This document shows positions 53,719 to 61,873 of a stretch of 64,000 nucleotides of DNA, piece by piece. Where the stretch lies: NCBI GenBank assembly GCA_030645235.1, contig JAUSMV010000030.1, forward strand, positions 930,001 through 994,000. Direction: 5' to 3'. Origin of the DNA: Parvibaculum sp. Lineage in GTDB: Bacteria; Pseudomonadota; Alphaproteobacteria; Parvibaculales; Parvibaculaceae. Below the pieces are notes generated by a model, which did no database searches, was not told the origin of the DNA, and worked only from the letters and a program-made list of their open reading frames with translations. How positions within the stretch are numbered: the stretch's first letter is position 1; every line of letters starts with the position of its first letter. The position numbers and the translations under genes are program-made.

Positions 53719-54828
53719 ATGAGCGATATTACCAAGGATGCGGCCTATGACGCCGTCGCGCCGGATGATTTTCCGGCCATGATGGAGGTGGAGCGCTACA
53801 ACAACCGCTCGACCGCTTTCGACAAGATCATTTCCGCAACGCATGATCATTTCTGGGACCCGCTCGACAAGCGCTATATCGATTTTGATACGCCGTTTGA
53901 TATGACGAAGGCGTCTGTGCTGCCGCTTGATCAGATCATCGAGTTGCGCCTGCCGGTCGCAGACAATATGAGCGAAGAGCAGAAGATCGCTTTTGCCAAT
54001 GAAAGCTCGCGCTGGTTTCTGTCCTCCATCCTGCATGGCGAAGCCGGTGCGCTCGCGCTGTCCGCCTCGCTCTGCCATATCCTCAAAGATCCGGGCGCGC
54101 AGGAATATGCGGCGAACCAGACGCGCGAAGAGGCCCGCCACGTCACCGGGTTTTCCAAATATATCGAGACGCGCTGGGGCAAGCCCTCGCCGGTCGGCAC
54201 GACGCTCGGCAATCTGCTGACCGAGATGGTGCTGGCGCCGGAGGTTTATAAAAAGATTGTCGGGATGCAGATGCTGGTCGAAGGCCTCGCCATGGGTGCC
54301 TTCGCCTCGCTCTATCGCTATTCCAATGATCCGCTGTTGCGCCATCTCTGCCAGCTTGTGATGACGGATGAAGCGTTTCATCACAAGTTCGGGAAAATCT
54401 GGGCGGACCGGACGATCCCCAAGCTCAATGATGAAGAGCGCAACCGGATTGAGGATTGGGCCGTCACGTGTTTTCAGACGCTCTTGTTCAACCTCGCCGT
54501 GCCGGAACAGAAAAAGCATATGTATGCGCAGTTCGGGCTCGACTGGCAGGTGGTGCAGGAACAACTCATCGCGTCGCGCACCGACGAGAAGCGGCGCAAT
54601 GCGATGCGCTCAAGCACCAGTATTTTCCGCGTGCTGATCAAGACGCTTGTGAAAGGCGGGATCATCACGGAGCGCACCAAGGCTTTCTACGCAGTTTACG
54701 TCGATATGGACGAACTGAAAAACGAGAGTGATGAAATGGTGGGCGACGCGATTGCCGAGGACGGGATCGAGTTTCTGAAGACGATTAATTTCGGTCAGAA
54801 GGTCGGGAGTTACGTGGCGGCGGAGTGA
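53719..54828 (+). CDS. Ferritin-like diiron protein, probable oxygenase of unknown substrate
   Basis: This 369-residue helical protein has the ligand pattern of a diiron carboxylate centre: E108 (LHGEAG), E138 and H141 (REEARH), E189 (LVEGLAM), and E218 with H221 (DEAFHH). This is the E...ExxH...E...ExxH layout of ribonucleotide reductase R2, AurF and other ferritin-like oxidases. It is longer than plain ferritins, and no known family could be assigned with confidence. It has no signal peptide. The ATG at 53719 follows GAGGAGAG. The gene has its own transcript, bounded by family A repeats. Confidence 0.78.
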   Translation: MSDITKDAAYDAVAPDDFPAMMEVERYNNRSTAFDKIISATHDHFWDPLDKRYIDFDTPFDMTKASVLPLDQIIELRLPVADNMSEEQKIAFANESSRWFLSSILHGEAGALALSASLCHILKDPGAQEYAANQTREEARHVTGFSKYIETRWGKPSPVGTTLGNLLTEMVLAPEVYKKIVGMQMLVEGLAMGAFASLYRYSNDPLLRHLCQLVMTDEAFHHKFGKIWADRTIPKLNDEERNRIEDWAVTCFQTLLFNLAVPEQKKHMYAQFGLDWQVVQEQLIASRTDEKRRNAMRSSTSIFRVLIKTLVKGGIITERTKAFYAVYVDMDELKNESDEMVGDAIAEDGIEFLKTINFGQKVGSYVAAE

Positions 54829-54851
54829 GGGTTTGAGATGTGCCGGTCTCC

Positions 54852-54970
54852 AGTCCCCTCCCCCCTTGAGGGGGAGGGCTAGGGAGGGGGGGTAAACGGC
54901 AAGTACAGAATTTGCGGCTTACCCCCCTCCCAGCCCCTTCGGGGCTTGCCTCCCCCTCAAGGGGGGAGGA
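54852..54970. repeat. Palindromic intergenic repeat, family A copy 3
   Basis: This element of about 119 bp has the CCCCTCCCCCCTTGAGGGGG start and the reverse complement at the end, plus the inner AGGGAGGGGGGGTAAAC / TTACCCCCCTCCC pair and a small inner hairpin (GCCCCTTCGGGGC). It lies between the convergent diiron-protein and ABC ATPase genes and could also end both transcripts. Confidence 0.85.
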
Positions 54971-54979
54971 GATTTTAGA

Positions 54980-55744
54980 TTAGAGCTGCGCTTTCGGAAT
55001 AACCGTCACGGCCCTGCCCTCGACTTTTATGTCCGCGTGGACGCGGTAAACATCAGCCATGTTTTCGCGGGTCAGTACCTCTGCCGGTGCGCCTTGGGCG
55101 TGGACGCGGCCGTCATTGAGCAAGACAAGTTCATCGCAATAGCGTGCGGCGAGTGACAGATCGTGCAGCACGGCGATGACGGTGCGGCCTGAGGCGGCGT
55201 AAGAGACCAGACCTTCCATGACGCCCAACTGATGGAACGGGTCGAGCGCGGCGACGGGTTCGTCCACCAGCAGCAAGGGCGCTTCGACGGCGAGCGCACG
55301 GGCGAGAAGCACGCGGGCACGTTCGCCGCCTGAGAGTGTCAGCACATCACGGTGGCGCATGGTTTCCACATCGGCAAGTTTCATGGCGCTGGTGATCGCG
55401 GCTGCGTCTGCCGCTTGCGGCGCGGTGAAGGCGGCGAGATGCGGCAGGCGGCCAAGGGCGACGAGGCGCTCAACCGAGAGCGGCCAATAGCTTTCAGACG
55501 CCTGCGCGAGATAGCTCATTTTTTGCGCGCGGAGGCGGGGCGCGAGGTCTATCACCTCCACATCATCAAGCATGATGCGGCCTTCATAGGGAATGAGACC
55601 GGCGACGGCGCGGATCAATGTTGTTTTGCCAACGCCGTTGGGGCCGATAAGGCCGATGAATTTTTTGGTGCCAAGCGTCAGCGAGACATCGCGCAAGACG
55701 CGCGTGCTGCTCAATGAGGCGCTGAGATTTTTGATGGTGAGCAT
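54980..55744 (-). CDS. ABC importer ATPase, iron/cobalamin type
   Basis: This 254-residue ATPase has a Walker A (GPNGVGKTT), the LSGGE signature (LTLSGGERARV), Walker B (LLLVDEPVAALD) and switch His (VLHDL). It is of the FecE/BtuD/FhuC class that imports siderophores, heme or cobalamin. It is the last gene of a four-gene operon. The start is ATG 55744, overlapping the permease stop by one base (TGATG). Confidence 0.9.
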   Translation of the reverse strand: MLTIKNLSASLSSTRVLRDVSLTLGTKKFIGLIGPNGVGKTTLIRAVAGLIPYEGRIMLDDVEVIDLAPRLRAQKMSYLAQASESYWPLSVERLVALGRLPHLAAFTAPQAADAAAITSAMKLADVETMRHRDVLTLSGGERARVLLARALAVEAPLLLVDEPVAALDPFHQLGVMEGLVSYAASGRTVIAVLHDLSLAARYCDELVLLNDGRVHAQGAPAEVLTRENMADVYRVHADIKVEGRAVTVIPKAQL

Positions 55745-56745
55745 CACGGCGTCTCCCGCCTTGTGCGGAGGATGAGCCAGAGGAAGAAGGGCGCACCGAT
55801 GAGCGAGGTGACGACGCCGAGTTTTGGTTCGGGCCCGTTGACCGGCAGGCGCACAAGAAGATCGGCGGCAAGAAGGAGCGCCGAACCGGCAAGGGCAGAA
55901 GGCAAAAGAAGACGACCCGGCTGGTGGCCGACCAAGGGCCGCACGAGATGGGGCACGACGAGGCCGACAAAGCCGATGACGCCTGCAACGGCGACGGTGG
56001 CACCGACCGCAAGGCCTGTGCCGGTGATCGCCAAGAGTTTCACGCGGGTTTGATTGAAGCCGAGGCTCGTTGCAGTGTCCTCGCCCAGGGTCAGCGCATC
56101 AAGCGCGCGCGACGTGGAGGCGACAAGGACCAAGCCCACAACAACGAAGGGCAGCGCGAAGAGAAGCTGGTCCATACTGCGATCGGTGAAAGAGCCCAAG
56201 AGCCAGAAAATGATTTCGTAAACCGCGTAAGGGGAGGCGGCGAGCGAGAGCGCCAATGAGGTGAAGGCGGACGCAAAAGCGGAGATGGCGACGCCTGCCA
56301 GGATGATCGTGGTGATCGACGGGTTGCGGCCTGCAAGGAGATAGAGAAGACCGAGGCTGCCCAAGGCGCCTGCGACGCCGCCCAATGCCACGAACAAAGT
56401 GCTGCCTGCGGCGAGGCCGAAATAGAAGACCAGCACCGCGCCGAGCGCCGCGCCGGATGAGGCGCCGATGAGACCGGGTTCGGCGAGCGGGTTGCGCAGG
56501 AGACCTTGCAGGCCCGCGCCGGTGAGACCCAATGTTGCGCCGACAACAAGGCCCAAAAGTGCGCGCGGCAGGCGGACTTCGGTGAGAATGAGCCAAGCAA
56601 GCGAGCGGTCGATCTCGTCAAGCGCGTGGAGTTTGGCGAACAGAAGTTCACCGCCGCGACCGACATAGACTGAGGCGGCAAAGAAAAGGGCCGCAAGCGC
56701 CGCGAGCGCGAGATTGACGACGAGATAAGACGGCTGCTGTTTCAT
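55744..56745 (-). CDS. ABC importer permease, FecCD/BtuC family
   Basis: This 333-residue permease has about ten hydrophobic segments and the family motifs EVRLPRALLGLVVGATLGLTGAGLQGLLRNPLAEPGLIG, AGVAISAFASAFTSL, and GVIGFVGLVVPHLVRPLVGHQPGRLL. It forms the membrane channel for siderophore, heme or cobalamin uptake together with the neighbouring ATPase and binding protein. It overlaps both neighbours by one to four bases, so the genes are strongly coupled. Confidence 0.92.
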   Translation of the reverse strand: MKQQPSYLVVNLALAALAALFFAASVYVGRGGELLFAKLHALDEIDRSLAWLILTEVRLPRALLGLVVGATLGLTGAGLQGLLRNPLAEPGLIGASSGAALGAVLVFYFGLAAGSTLFVALGGVAGALGSLGLLYLLAGRNPSITTIILAGVAISAFASAFTSLALSLAASPYAVYEIIFWLLGSFTDRSMDQLLFALPFVVVGLVLVASTSRALDALTLGEDTATSLGFNQTRVKLLAITGTGLAVGATVAVAGVIGFVGLVVPHLVRPLVGHQPGRLLLPSALAGSALLLAADLLVRLPVNGPEPKLGVVTSLIGAPFFLWLILRTRRETP

Positions 56746-57584
56746 TGCGTGGCCTTCTCGTCAAAGCCGTCGCGCGCTGTGGCGAGGCGGGTTGCAATCT
56801 CGGCAACATAGGGCGAGCCGCAGGTCCAGAGTTTAGCGGGGAGGTCCGTCGAGCGGGCATGGGCCGCGATATAGGCTTTGAGCGCGGGATGCGTGAGCAC
56901 TTCATGCGCCAGCGACGGTTCCAGCGGGCGGTAGATGCCGACGGCGACGAAATCGGGCCGCGTATTGATCAGGTCTTCAATCGTGAGATTGACAAAGCCG
57001 CCGCTGGACGAGGCCTGCACAACATTTTCAAAGCCGGTATGGATCAGCATCGCGCCGAGGATGGTGTTGGCGGCGGCGGCACCGCCGAGATCCTGATAGA
57101 TGACGGCGCGCGGCGCGTGGGCTGTCATGGGGCGGGCCGAGGCGGCGAGGCTCGCATCAAAGCGGGCGATCATGGCCTCGCCTTTGGCCTCTTGCCCCAG
57201 TGCCGCGGCGATCACGCGGACATTGGCGCGGACGTCGGCGAAACTTTCGGCATCTTTCACCTGCACCACGGGGATTTTGGCCTGACGCAGCAGCGACAAA
57301 GTGAAGGGCGAGGAAAAAGCATGGGCCAGCACGAGGTCGGGCTTGAAGGAGAGGATTTCTTCCGCCGTCGCATTGTTGAGAGGAAGTCCGCGCGCCTTGT
57401 CAACCACGGGGCTGTCGCCTGCATCGGCGGCGACGCGGAAGACGGATTTCAATGTGCCGGGCCGCGCGAGGTCGAGCGCCAATATATCCGTACAAAGATT
57501 AATCGAGACGATGCGTTGAGGCGCGGCCTCTGCGCGCGCGAGGCCTGCCATGAGCGTGAGGAGGATGAGCGCGAGCGTCCGCAT
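56742..57584 (-). CDS. Periplasmic substrate-binding protein of the ABC importer
   Basis: This 280-residue protein has a signal peptide (MRTLALILLTLMAGLARAEA) and a FecB/BtuF-type binding fold: RIVSINLCTDILALDLA, EEILSFKPDLVLAHAFS, then a long connecting helix and DLINTRPDFVAVGIYRP. The INLCTD opening is common among BtuF-like proteins, but the ligand (iron chelate, heme or cobalamin) cannot be fixed. No TonB receptor or cobalamin riboswitch was seen nearby. ATG 57584 follows the MFS stop by 1 bp. Confidence 0.85.
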   Translation of the reverse strand: MRTLALILLTLMAGLARAEAAPQRIVSINLCTDILALDLARPGTLKSVFRVAADAGDSPVVDKARGLPLNNATAEEILSFKPDLVLAHAFSSPFTLSLLRQAKIPVVQVKDAESFADVRANVRVIAAALGQEAKGEAMIARFDASLAASARPMTAHAPRAVIYQDLGGAAAANTILGAMLIHTGFENVVQASSSGGFVNLTIEDLINTRPDFVAVGIYRPLEPSLAHEVLTHPALKAYIAAHARSTDLPAKLWTCGSPYVAEIATRLATARDGFDEKATQ

Positions 57585-57585
57585 G

Positions 57586-58905
57586 TCAGGCTTTGGCTGT
57601 GAGCGCCGCACGGCGCGCCAGAAGCGCGCGCATGGCGAGGATGAGAGCGGCGGCGATAATGAGCGAGACGGAGAGCGCATAGATGCCGGCCGTGTAGCTC
57701 TGCGTCAGGTCTTTGACATAGCCCACGAGATAAGGCCCGACAAAGCCGCCGAGGTTGCCCACTGAATTGATGAGCGCGATGCCGCCTGCAGCCGCTGTGC
57801 CCGACAGGAAGACCGGCGGGATCGCCCAGAAGGGGACGATGGAGACATAGGTGCCGATGGCGGCGAGGCCCAATGACATGATGATGAGCGGCGTTGCGTC
57901 GAAATAAGCGCCGCCTGCAAAACCGGCAGCGGCGAGGAGGCAAGGCGCGACCGTGTGCCAGATGCGTTCCTGATGACGGTCGGATGAACGGCCCCAAAGC
58001 GGCATGGCGAGGGCGGCCACAACATAGACGGCGGCGACGAGCCAGCCGGTTTCGATATTGGTAAAGCCCTTGCCCTTCACCATCTGCGGCAACCAGAAGG
58101 AAATGCCATAGAGGCCGATGACGATGGCGAAATAGATGAGGCACATCAGCAATACGCGGCTGTCTTTCAAGGCGGGCCAGAGCGTGTGCTGCGCGTCGAT
58201 ATGGGTGGCGGCGCGGTCACGCGCTAAACAATCAGCGATGGTTTTTTTCTCGTCCGGCGTCAGCCATTTTGCTTTGGTCGGGCCGTCGGGGAGGAGCCAC
58301 AGAACCGCGACACCCATAATGAGCGCGGGCGCGGCTTCGATCAGGAACATCCATTGCCAGCCCTGCAGGCCCATATGGCCGTCAAAGCCCAAGAGCCATG
58401 ACGAGAAAGGTGCGCCGATGACGGAGGCGAGCGGTATCGCGATAAAATAGGTGCCGTAGAGACGCGCGCGCTGGTCGGCGGGAAACCAATAGGTGAGATA
58501 GAGGATCATGCCGGGGGCAAAGCCTGCTTCGGCGGCACCGAGCAGAAAGCGCAGAATGTAGAAGCTTGTGGGCGTCGTCACAAAAGCCATGGCGCCGGAA
58601 ATGAGGCCCCATGTCAGCATGATGCGGCAGATCCAGAGGCGCGCGCCGAGCTTTTCGATGACGACGTTCGAGGGCACCTCGAAGATGAAATAGCCGATGA
58701 AGAAAATGCCGACGCCGAAGCCGAAAACTTCGGAGGAGAAGCCCAAATCGGCATTCATGGTCAGCGCCGCAAAGCCGACATTGACGCGATCAAGGAAGGA
58801 GATCGTATAGAGCACGATCATCACGGGGATGATGCGGCGCGCCGCACGCGAAAAGAGGCGGCGTTCAGTGTCTGAGAGATTGTCGGTGCGTGCGGCGGCG
58901 GCCAT
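57586..58905 (-). CDS. MFS transporter, anion:cation symporter type
   Basis: This 439-residue protein has 12 predicted membrane segments. The N-terminal IIPVMIVLYTISFLDRVNVGFAALTM matches the ACS family (phthalate, tartrate and other carboxylates), and the loop WGRSSDRHQER holds an MFS motif A-like pattern. The gene immediately precedes the binding-protein gene on the same strand (1-bp gap) and probably shares its transcript, although their substrates need not match. The start is ATG 58905. Confidence 0.87.
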   Translation of the reverse strand: MAAAARTDNLSDTERRLFSRAARRIIPVMIVLYTISFLDRVNVGFAALTMNADLGFSSEVFGFGVGIFFIGYFIFEVPSNVVIEKLGARLWICRIMLTWGLISGAMAFVTTPTSFYILRFLLGAAEAGFAPGMILYLTYWFPADQRARLYGTYFIAIPLASVIGAPFSSWLLGFDGHMGLQGWQWMFLIEAAPALIMGVAVLWLLPDGPTKAKWLTPDEKKTIADCLARDRAATHIDAQHTLWPALKDSRVLLMCLIYFAIVIGLYGISFWLPQMVKGKGFTNIETGWLVAAVYVVAALAMPLWGRSSDRHQERIWHTVAPCLLAAAGFAGGAYFDATPLIIMSLGLAAIGTYVSIVPFWAIPPVFLSGTAAAGGIALINSVGNLGGFVGPYLVGYVKDLTQSYTAGIYALSVSLIIAAALILAMRALLARRAALTAKA

Positions 58906-58970
58906 GATTTTTTTGTTCCCCGGTTGTGGGGGGACCATAAGGGAGGCGGACGCGGGAGGCAAAGGGGGGA

Positions 58971-59936
58971 TTAAGGGCGTTTCGGCAGTCCCATCAACGC
59001 GGGCTTTGCTTCGCGTTTGTCCGTCATAAAGCCCCAATGGGCTTCCTCGGGATTGTGGCCATCGCCCATGGGGTCAAAATCGGAGACGCGCCACGGGGCA
59101 TCGAAGGCTGCGAAATAGGCGAAGGCGCGGGCGCGTGTCGGCGGCATTTGTTTTTCAAGTTCGCGCCAGAAGGAGGCCTGCATCTCAGGCGTAAAGCCGC
59201 GCTCTGCCGGACCCGACGGTGTGCCGGTTTCTTTGACAAGAATGGGGCCGCAAAAATCGGATGCGAGATTGTCCGAGACTTTCACGACGAAATTCGCCCA
59301 GTTTTGCGCGGGCGCGGTGGCGAACCATTTTTCGAATATCGGGTGGATGTTTACCAGCATGAAGTCGAGCGAGGGCAAGACTTCCTCGGCGTCGCTGAGC
59401 TGGAACTGCGCGAAAGGCTCGGTGACGGTCAAGGGCACATCGGGCAGGCGCGCGCGCATCAGCGCGACGTAAGCACCCATGTTTTTCCATTTGCCGCGAT
59501 TGGCGAGCACGATTTCATTGCCGAGTGAAATGCCGGTAACGAGTTTCGGATGCGCTTTCGCCATGCGGATGGCGTTGCGTATTTCGTCCATGTCGGCAGG
59601 CGTCCAGAGGCCGATGATGAGCGCCTTGAAGCCAAGCTCGGCGGCGATGTCGGCGACATGCTCGTTGCCGTCGCGGGCTGAATAAGTGATGAGCGCGTCG
59701 AAATGCGGGCGCAGCGCTTTGAGGTCGGCGCGGATGCTGTCGGCGCTGGCAACGGTGATATTGCCGTCAATGACTTTCAACTCGGTCGGGTTGTAGGCGA
59801 TGAAGCGGTTCGTCGCCATGGCCGCCTCAAGACGGGCCAGCGCGGGCGCGACGGCTTTGCGCGGGGCGCATGGCTCGGCGGCGAAGGCCGTGGCGGGGAA
59901 GATGAGGGCGAGTAGGACGAGGATGATTTTGCGCAT
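58971..59936 (-). CDS. Secreted GH17-like beta-glucanase-related protein
   Basis: This 321-residue protein has a signal peptide (MRKIILVLLALIFPATAFAAEP). The following TIM-barrel-like region resembles the GH17 domain at the start of the NdvB-like gene. The matching acidic residues are E141 in GISLGNEIV and E236 in ILVKETGTPS. The C-terminal YFAAFDAPWRVSDFD...EAHWGFMTDK matches the GH17 end found in NdvB (AFDQPWKVSEEG...YWGIYN). It is a probable periplasmic beta-1,3-glucan hydrolase or transglycosylase, possibly acting on the glucan made by the ndvB gene 48 kb away. Confidence 0.8.
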   Translation of the reverse strand: MRKIILVLLALIFPATAFAAEPCAPRKAVAPALARLEAAMATNRFIAYNPTELKVIDGNITVASADSIRADLKALRPHFDALITYSARDGNEHVADIAAELGFKALIIGLWTPADMDEIRNAIRMAKAHPKLVTGISLGNEIVLANRGKWKNMGAYVALMRARLPDVPLTVTEPFAQFQLSDAEEVLPSLDFMLVNIHPIFEKWFATAPAQNWANFVVKVSDNLASDFCGPILVKETGTPSGPAERGFTPEMQASFWRELEKQMPPTRARAFAYFAAFDAPWRVSDFDPMGDGHNPEEAHWGFMTDKREAKPALMGLPKRP

Positions 59937-59987
59937 GGGGGGAGCTTAGGGGGTTTGGAGGATGGCGGCTAGTTACAAGGAAGGGGG

Positions 59988-60512
59988 CTAGAAAGGTTTC
60001 ACAATCGCCAGGTAATAGGTGAGCGGGATGAAAATGATGATGAAGGGGGTGGAGATTTTGAAGAAGAGCCAGTGGATTTGCATGTAGCGCTCGTAGCGCG
60101 CCATGTCGCCCGTGCGGCGGATGCGAAGCTTCTGGCCGCCGAAATGGGAGATGTAATAATCCACCACTTCCATCGGCACGAAAACCAGCACGACGATCCA
60201 GAGTTTCAGCGTCAGCCACGTGAAGCCTTCAAAGCTCCAGCCGCCCGCGATGAGCATTATCAGACCGGTGATGACGATGAGCGGAAAGGCGACATGTTCT
60301 AGCACCACGCCGCTGTCGAAGCGTTCCATGAAGTCATTGCGCCGCGCGATGCGGGTTTCATCGTTGGGGTTGTGCTCGACGCTTTTGAAGGCGGGCACGA
60401 TGTAGTCGCGATAGGCGACGGCTGTTGAGAAGGACCACATGGCGACCGAGATGACGTGCAGGAACTTGATCTGCATGTACCAGGGCGCAAGTATTTGGGT
60501 GAGCGTTTCCAT
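59988..60512 (-). CDS. Four-helix integral membrane protein, possibly heme-binding
   Basis: This 174-residue protein has four hydrophobic segments: IKFLHVISVAMWSFSTAVAYR, FPLIVITGLIMLIAGGW, LKLWIVVLVFVPMEVVDYYI, and FFKISTPFIIIFIPLTYYLAI. Histidines in FLHVIS, LEHVAFP and QIHWLFF could be heme ligands, as in CopD/HemJ-like four-helix families. No specific family was recognised. The gene is monocistronic. Confidence 0.6.
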   Translation of the reverse strand: METLTQILAPWYMQIKFLHVISVAMWSFSTAVAYRDYIVPAFKSVEHNPNDETRIARRNDFMERFDSGVVLEHVAFPLIVITGLIMLIAGGWSFEGFTWLTLKLWIVVLVFVPMEVVDYYISHFGGQKLRIRRTGDMARYERYMQIHWLFFKISTPFIIIFIPLTYYLAIVKPF

Positions 60513-60611
60513 CCGTGTTCCCCTCTTTTTTCAAAGAGAGTGGAGGGGTTTGCAAGAAAGGACAACGAGGTTCTTTAGCCGCCCTGTTGAGCGAAGGTGA
60601 AGATACATCTT

Positions 60612-60753
60612 GCCTCCCCCTCGTGGGGAGGCTCGGATCGTTCTTACGATCCGGGTGGGGGGCTGTACCTAACGCGAGGGATGCGTTCGCGGAGAAAATA
60701 CCCCCACCCAAAAAATCTCAGTAGATTTTTTGACCTCCCCACAAGGGGGAGGT
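60612..60753. repeat. Intergenic inverted-ended repeat, family C
   Basis: This element of about 140 bp starts CCTCCCCCTCGTGGGGAGG and ends CCTCCCCACAAGGGGGAGG, with inner hairpins (CTCGGATCG...CGATCCGGG and AAAAAATCT...AGATTTTTT). It shares the AAAAAATC/GATTTTTT arm with family B but has a different core. It lies just downstream of nrdB and could help end its transcript. Confidence 0.8.
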
Positions 60754-60764
60754 GGATTATCGAA

Positions 60765-61724
60765 TCAATCGAAAGCCTCGTCCCATGTGCCTTTGGTGGA
60801 GGCTTTGGAATATTCGGTGGCGCGGTTTTCGAAGAAGTTGGCGTGTTCGATGCCGTTGAGCATTTCGTCCATCCAGGGCAGCGGGTTTTTGTCCGTGCGG
60901 TAGATGGGCTGAAGGCTCAGCTGCGTCAGGCGGCGATCCGCGATGTAGCGGATGTAGTCTTTGACTTCCTGGCCGGTGAGACCTTCGATGTCGCCCATTT
61001 CGAAGGCGAGATCGATGAACGCATCTTCGTGATGGATGATGGTTTCGCAGGCCTTGTAAATGTCGCGCTGCAATTCTTCGTCCCAGATTTCGCGATTTTC
61101 GTCGATGAAGGTGCGGAAGAGTTTGACGATGGAATTGGTGTGCAGCGTCTCGTCGCGGACCGACCATGTGATGATCTGGCCCATGCCCTTCATTTTGTTG
61201 AAGCGCGGGAAGTTCATCAGGATCGCAAAGGAGGCAAAGAGCTGCACGCCTTCAGTGAAGGCACCGAAGACCGCGAGCGTTTTGGCAATGTCTCTTTTCG
61301 TCGTCATGCCCCATTCGCGCATGTAGTCGAACTTGTCCTTCATTTCCTTGTATTTCATGAAGGCTTCGTATTCGGCTTCGGGGATGCCGATTGTGTCGAG
61401 CAGATGCGAATAGGCCGAGATGTGGACCGTCTCCATGTTGGAGAAGGCCGAGAGCATCATTGCGACTTCGGTGGGTTTGAAGACGGCGGAATAATGCTTC
61501 ATGTAGCAATTATTCACTTCGACGTCGGCCTGCACGAAGAAGCGGAAAATCTGCGTCAGCAGATTGCGCTCGCCGGGCGTCAGTTTCTTCGCCCAGTCTT
61601 TCACGTCATCGGCCAGCGGCACTTCTTCGGGCAGCCAGTGAATGCGCTGCTGCGTCAGCCAAGCGTCATAGGCCCAGGGATAGCGGAAGGGCTTGTAAAC
61701 GAGGCGTTCTTCGAGAAGTGACAT
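60765..61724 (-). CDS. nrdB: Ribonucleotide reductase class I beta subunit
   Basis: This 319-residue radical-generating subunit is of the R2 family. Diiron ligands are D67 (FVQADVEVNN), E98 and H101 (METVHISAY), a Glu in FTEGVQLFASF, and Glu/His in WSVRDETLH. The radical tyrosine is Y105, seven residues after E98, as in E. coli Y122. The C-terminal tail STKGTWDEAFD is the part that binds the alpha subunit. nrdA lies upstream on the same strand, separated by a 149-bp spacer holding a palindromic repeat. Confidence 0.95.
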   Translation of the reverse strand: MSLLEERLVYKPFRYPWAYDAWLTQQRIHWLPEEVPLADDVKDWAKKLTPGERNLLTQIFRFFVQADVEVNNCYMKHYSAVFKPTEVAMMLSAFSNMETVHISAYSHLLDTIGIPEAEYEAFMKYKEMKDKFDYMREWGMTTKRDIAKTLAVFGAFTEGVQLFASFAILMNFPRFNKMKGMGQIITWSVRDETLHTNSIVKLFRTFIDENREIWDEELQRDIYKACETIIHHEDAFIDLAFEMGDIEGLTGQEVKDYIRYIADRRLTQLSLQPIYRTDKNPLPWMDEMLNGIEHANFFENRATEYSKASTKGTWDEAFD

Positions 61725-61830
61725 GGGCGTTGTCCGGTGGTTGTTACTTCGTCATTAGGTTGAGGAAGACCCTCACCCAACCCTCTCCCAGAGGGAGAGG
61801 ACTATTTCATGAAGACGGATTTTAGGAAGG

Positions 61831-61862
61831 CGTGGATGGCCGGAGCAAGTCCGGCCATGACG
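61831..61862. repeat. Short palindromic repeat (REP-like), copy 2
   Basis: This 32-bp palindrome is the reverse complement of the copy at 28199-28230 with one mismatch. It sits between nrdA and nrdB, next to a CTCTCCCAGAGGGAGAG hairpin (about 61784-61800). Such palindromes in a polycistronic spacer may set the ratio of the two subunits by stabilising or ending part of the transcript. Confidence 0.8.
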
Positions 61863-61873
61863 TTATCAACATG

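Noticed and set aside
53593-54564. 323-codon minus-strand frame opposite the diiron protein
   Set aside because: The plus-strand product has a complete set of diiron ligands and a good ribosome site. The antisense frame has none and runs into a repeat element.
58906-58970. Cobalamin riboswitch upstream of the transporter operon
   Set aside because: The spacer is only 65 bp, too short, and lacks the conserved B12-box.
60597-61721. 374-codon plus-strand frame opposite nrdB
   Set aside because: nrdB is unmistakable on the minus strand. The antisense product has no recognisable domain.
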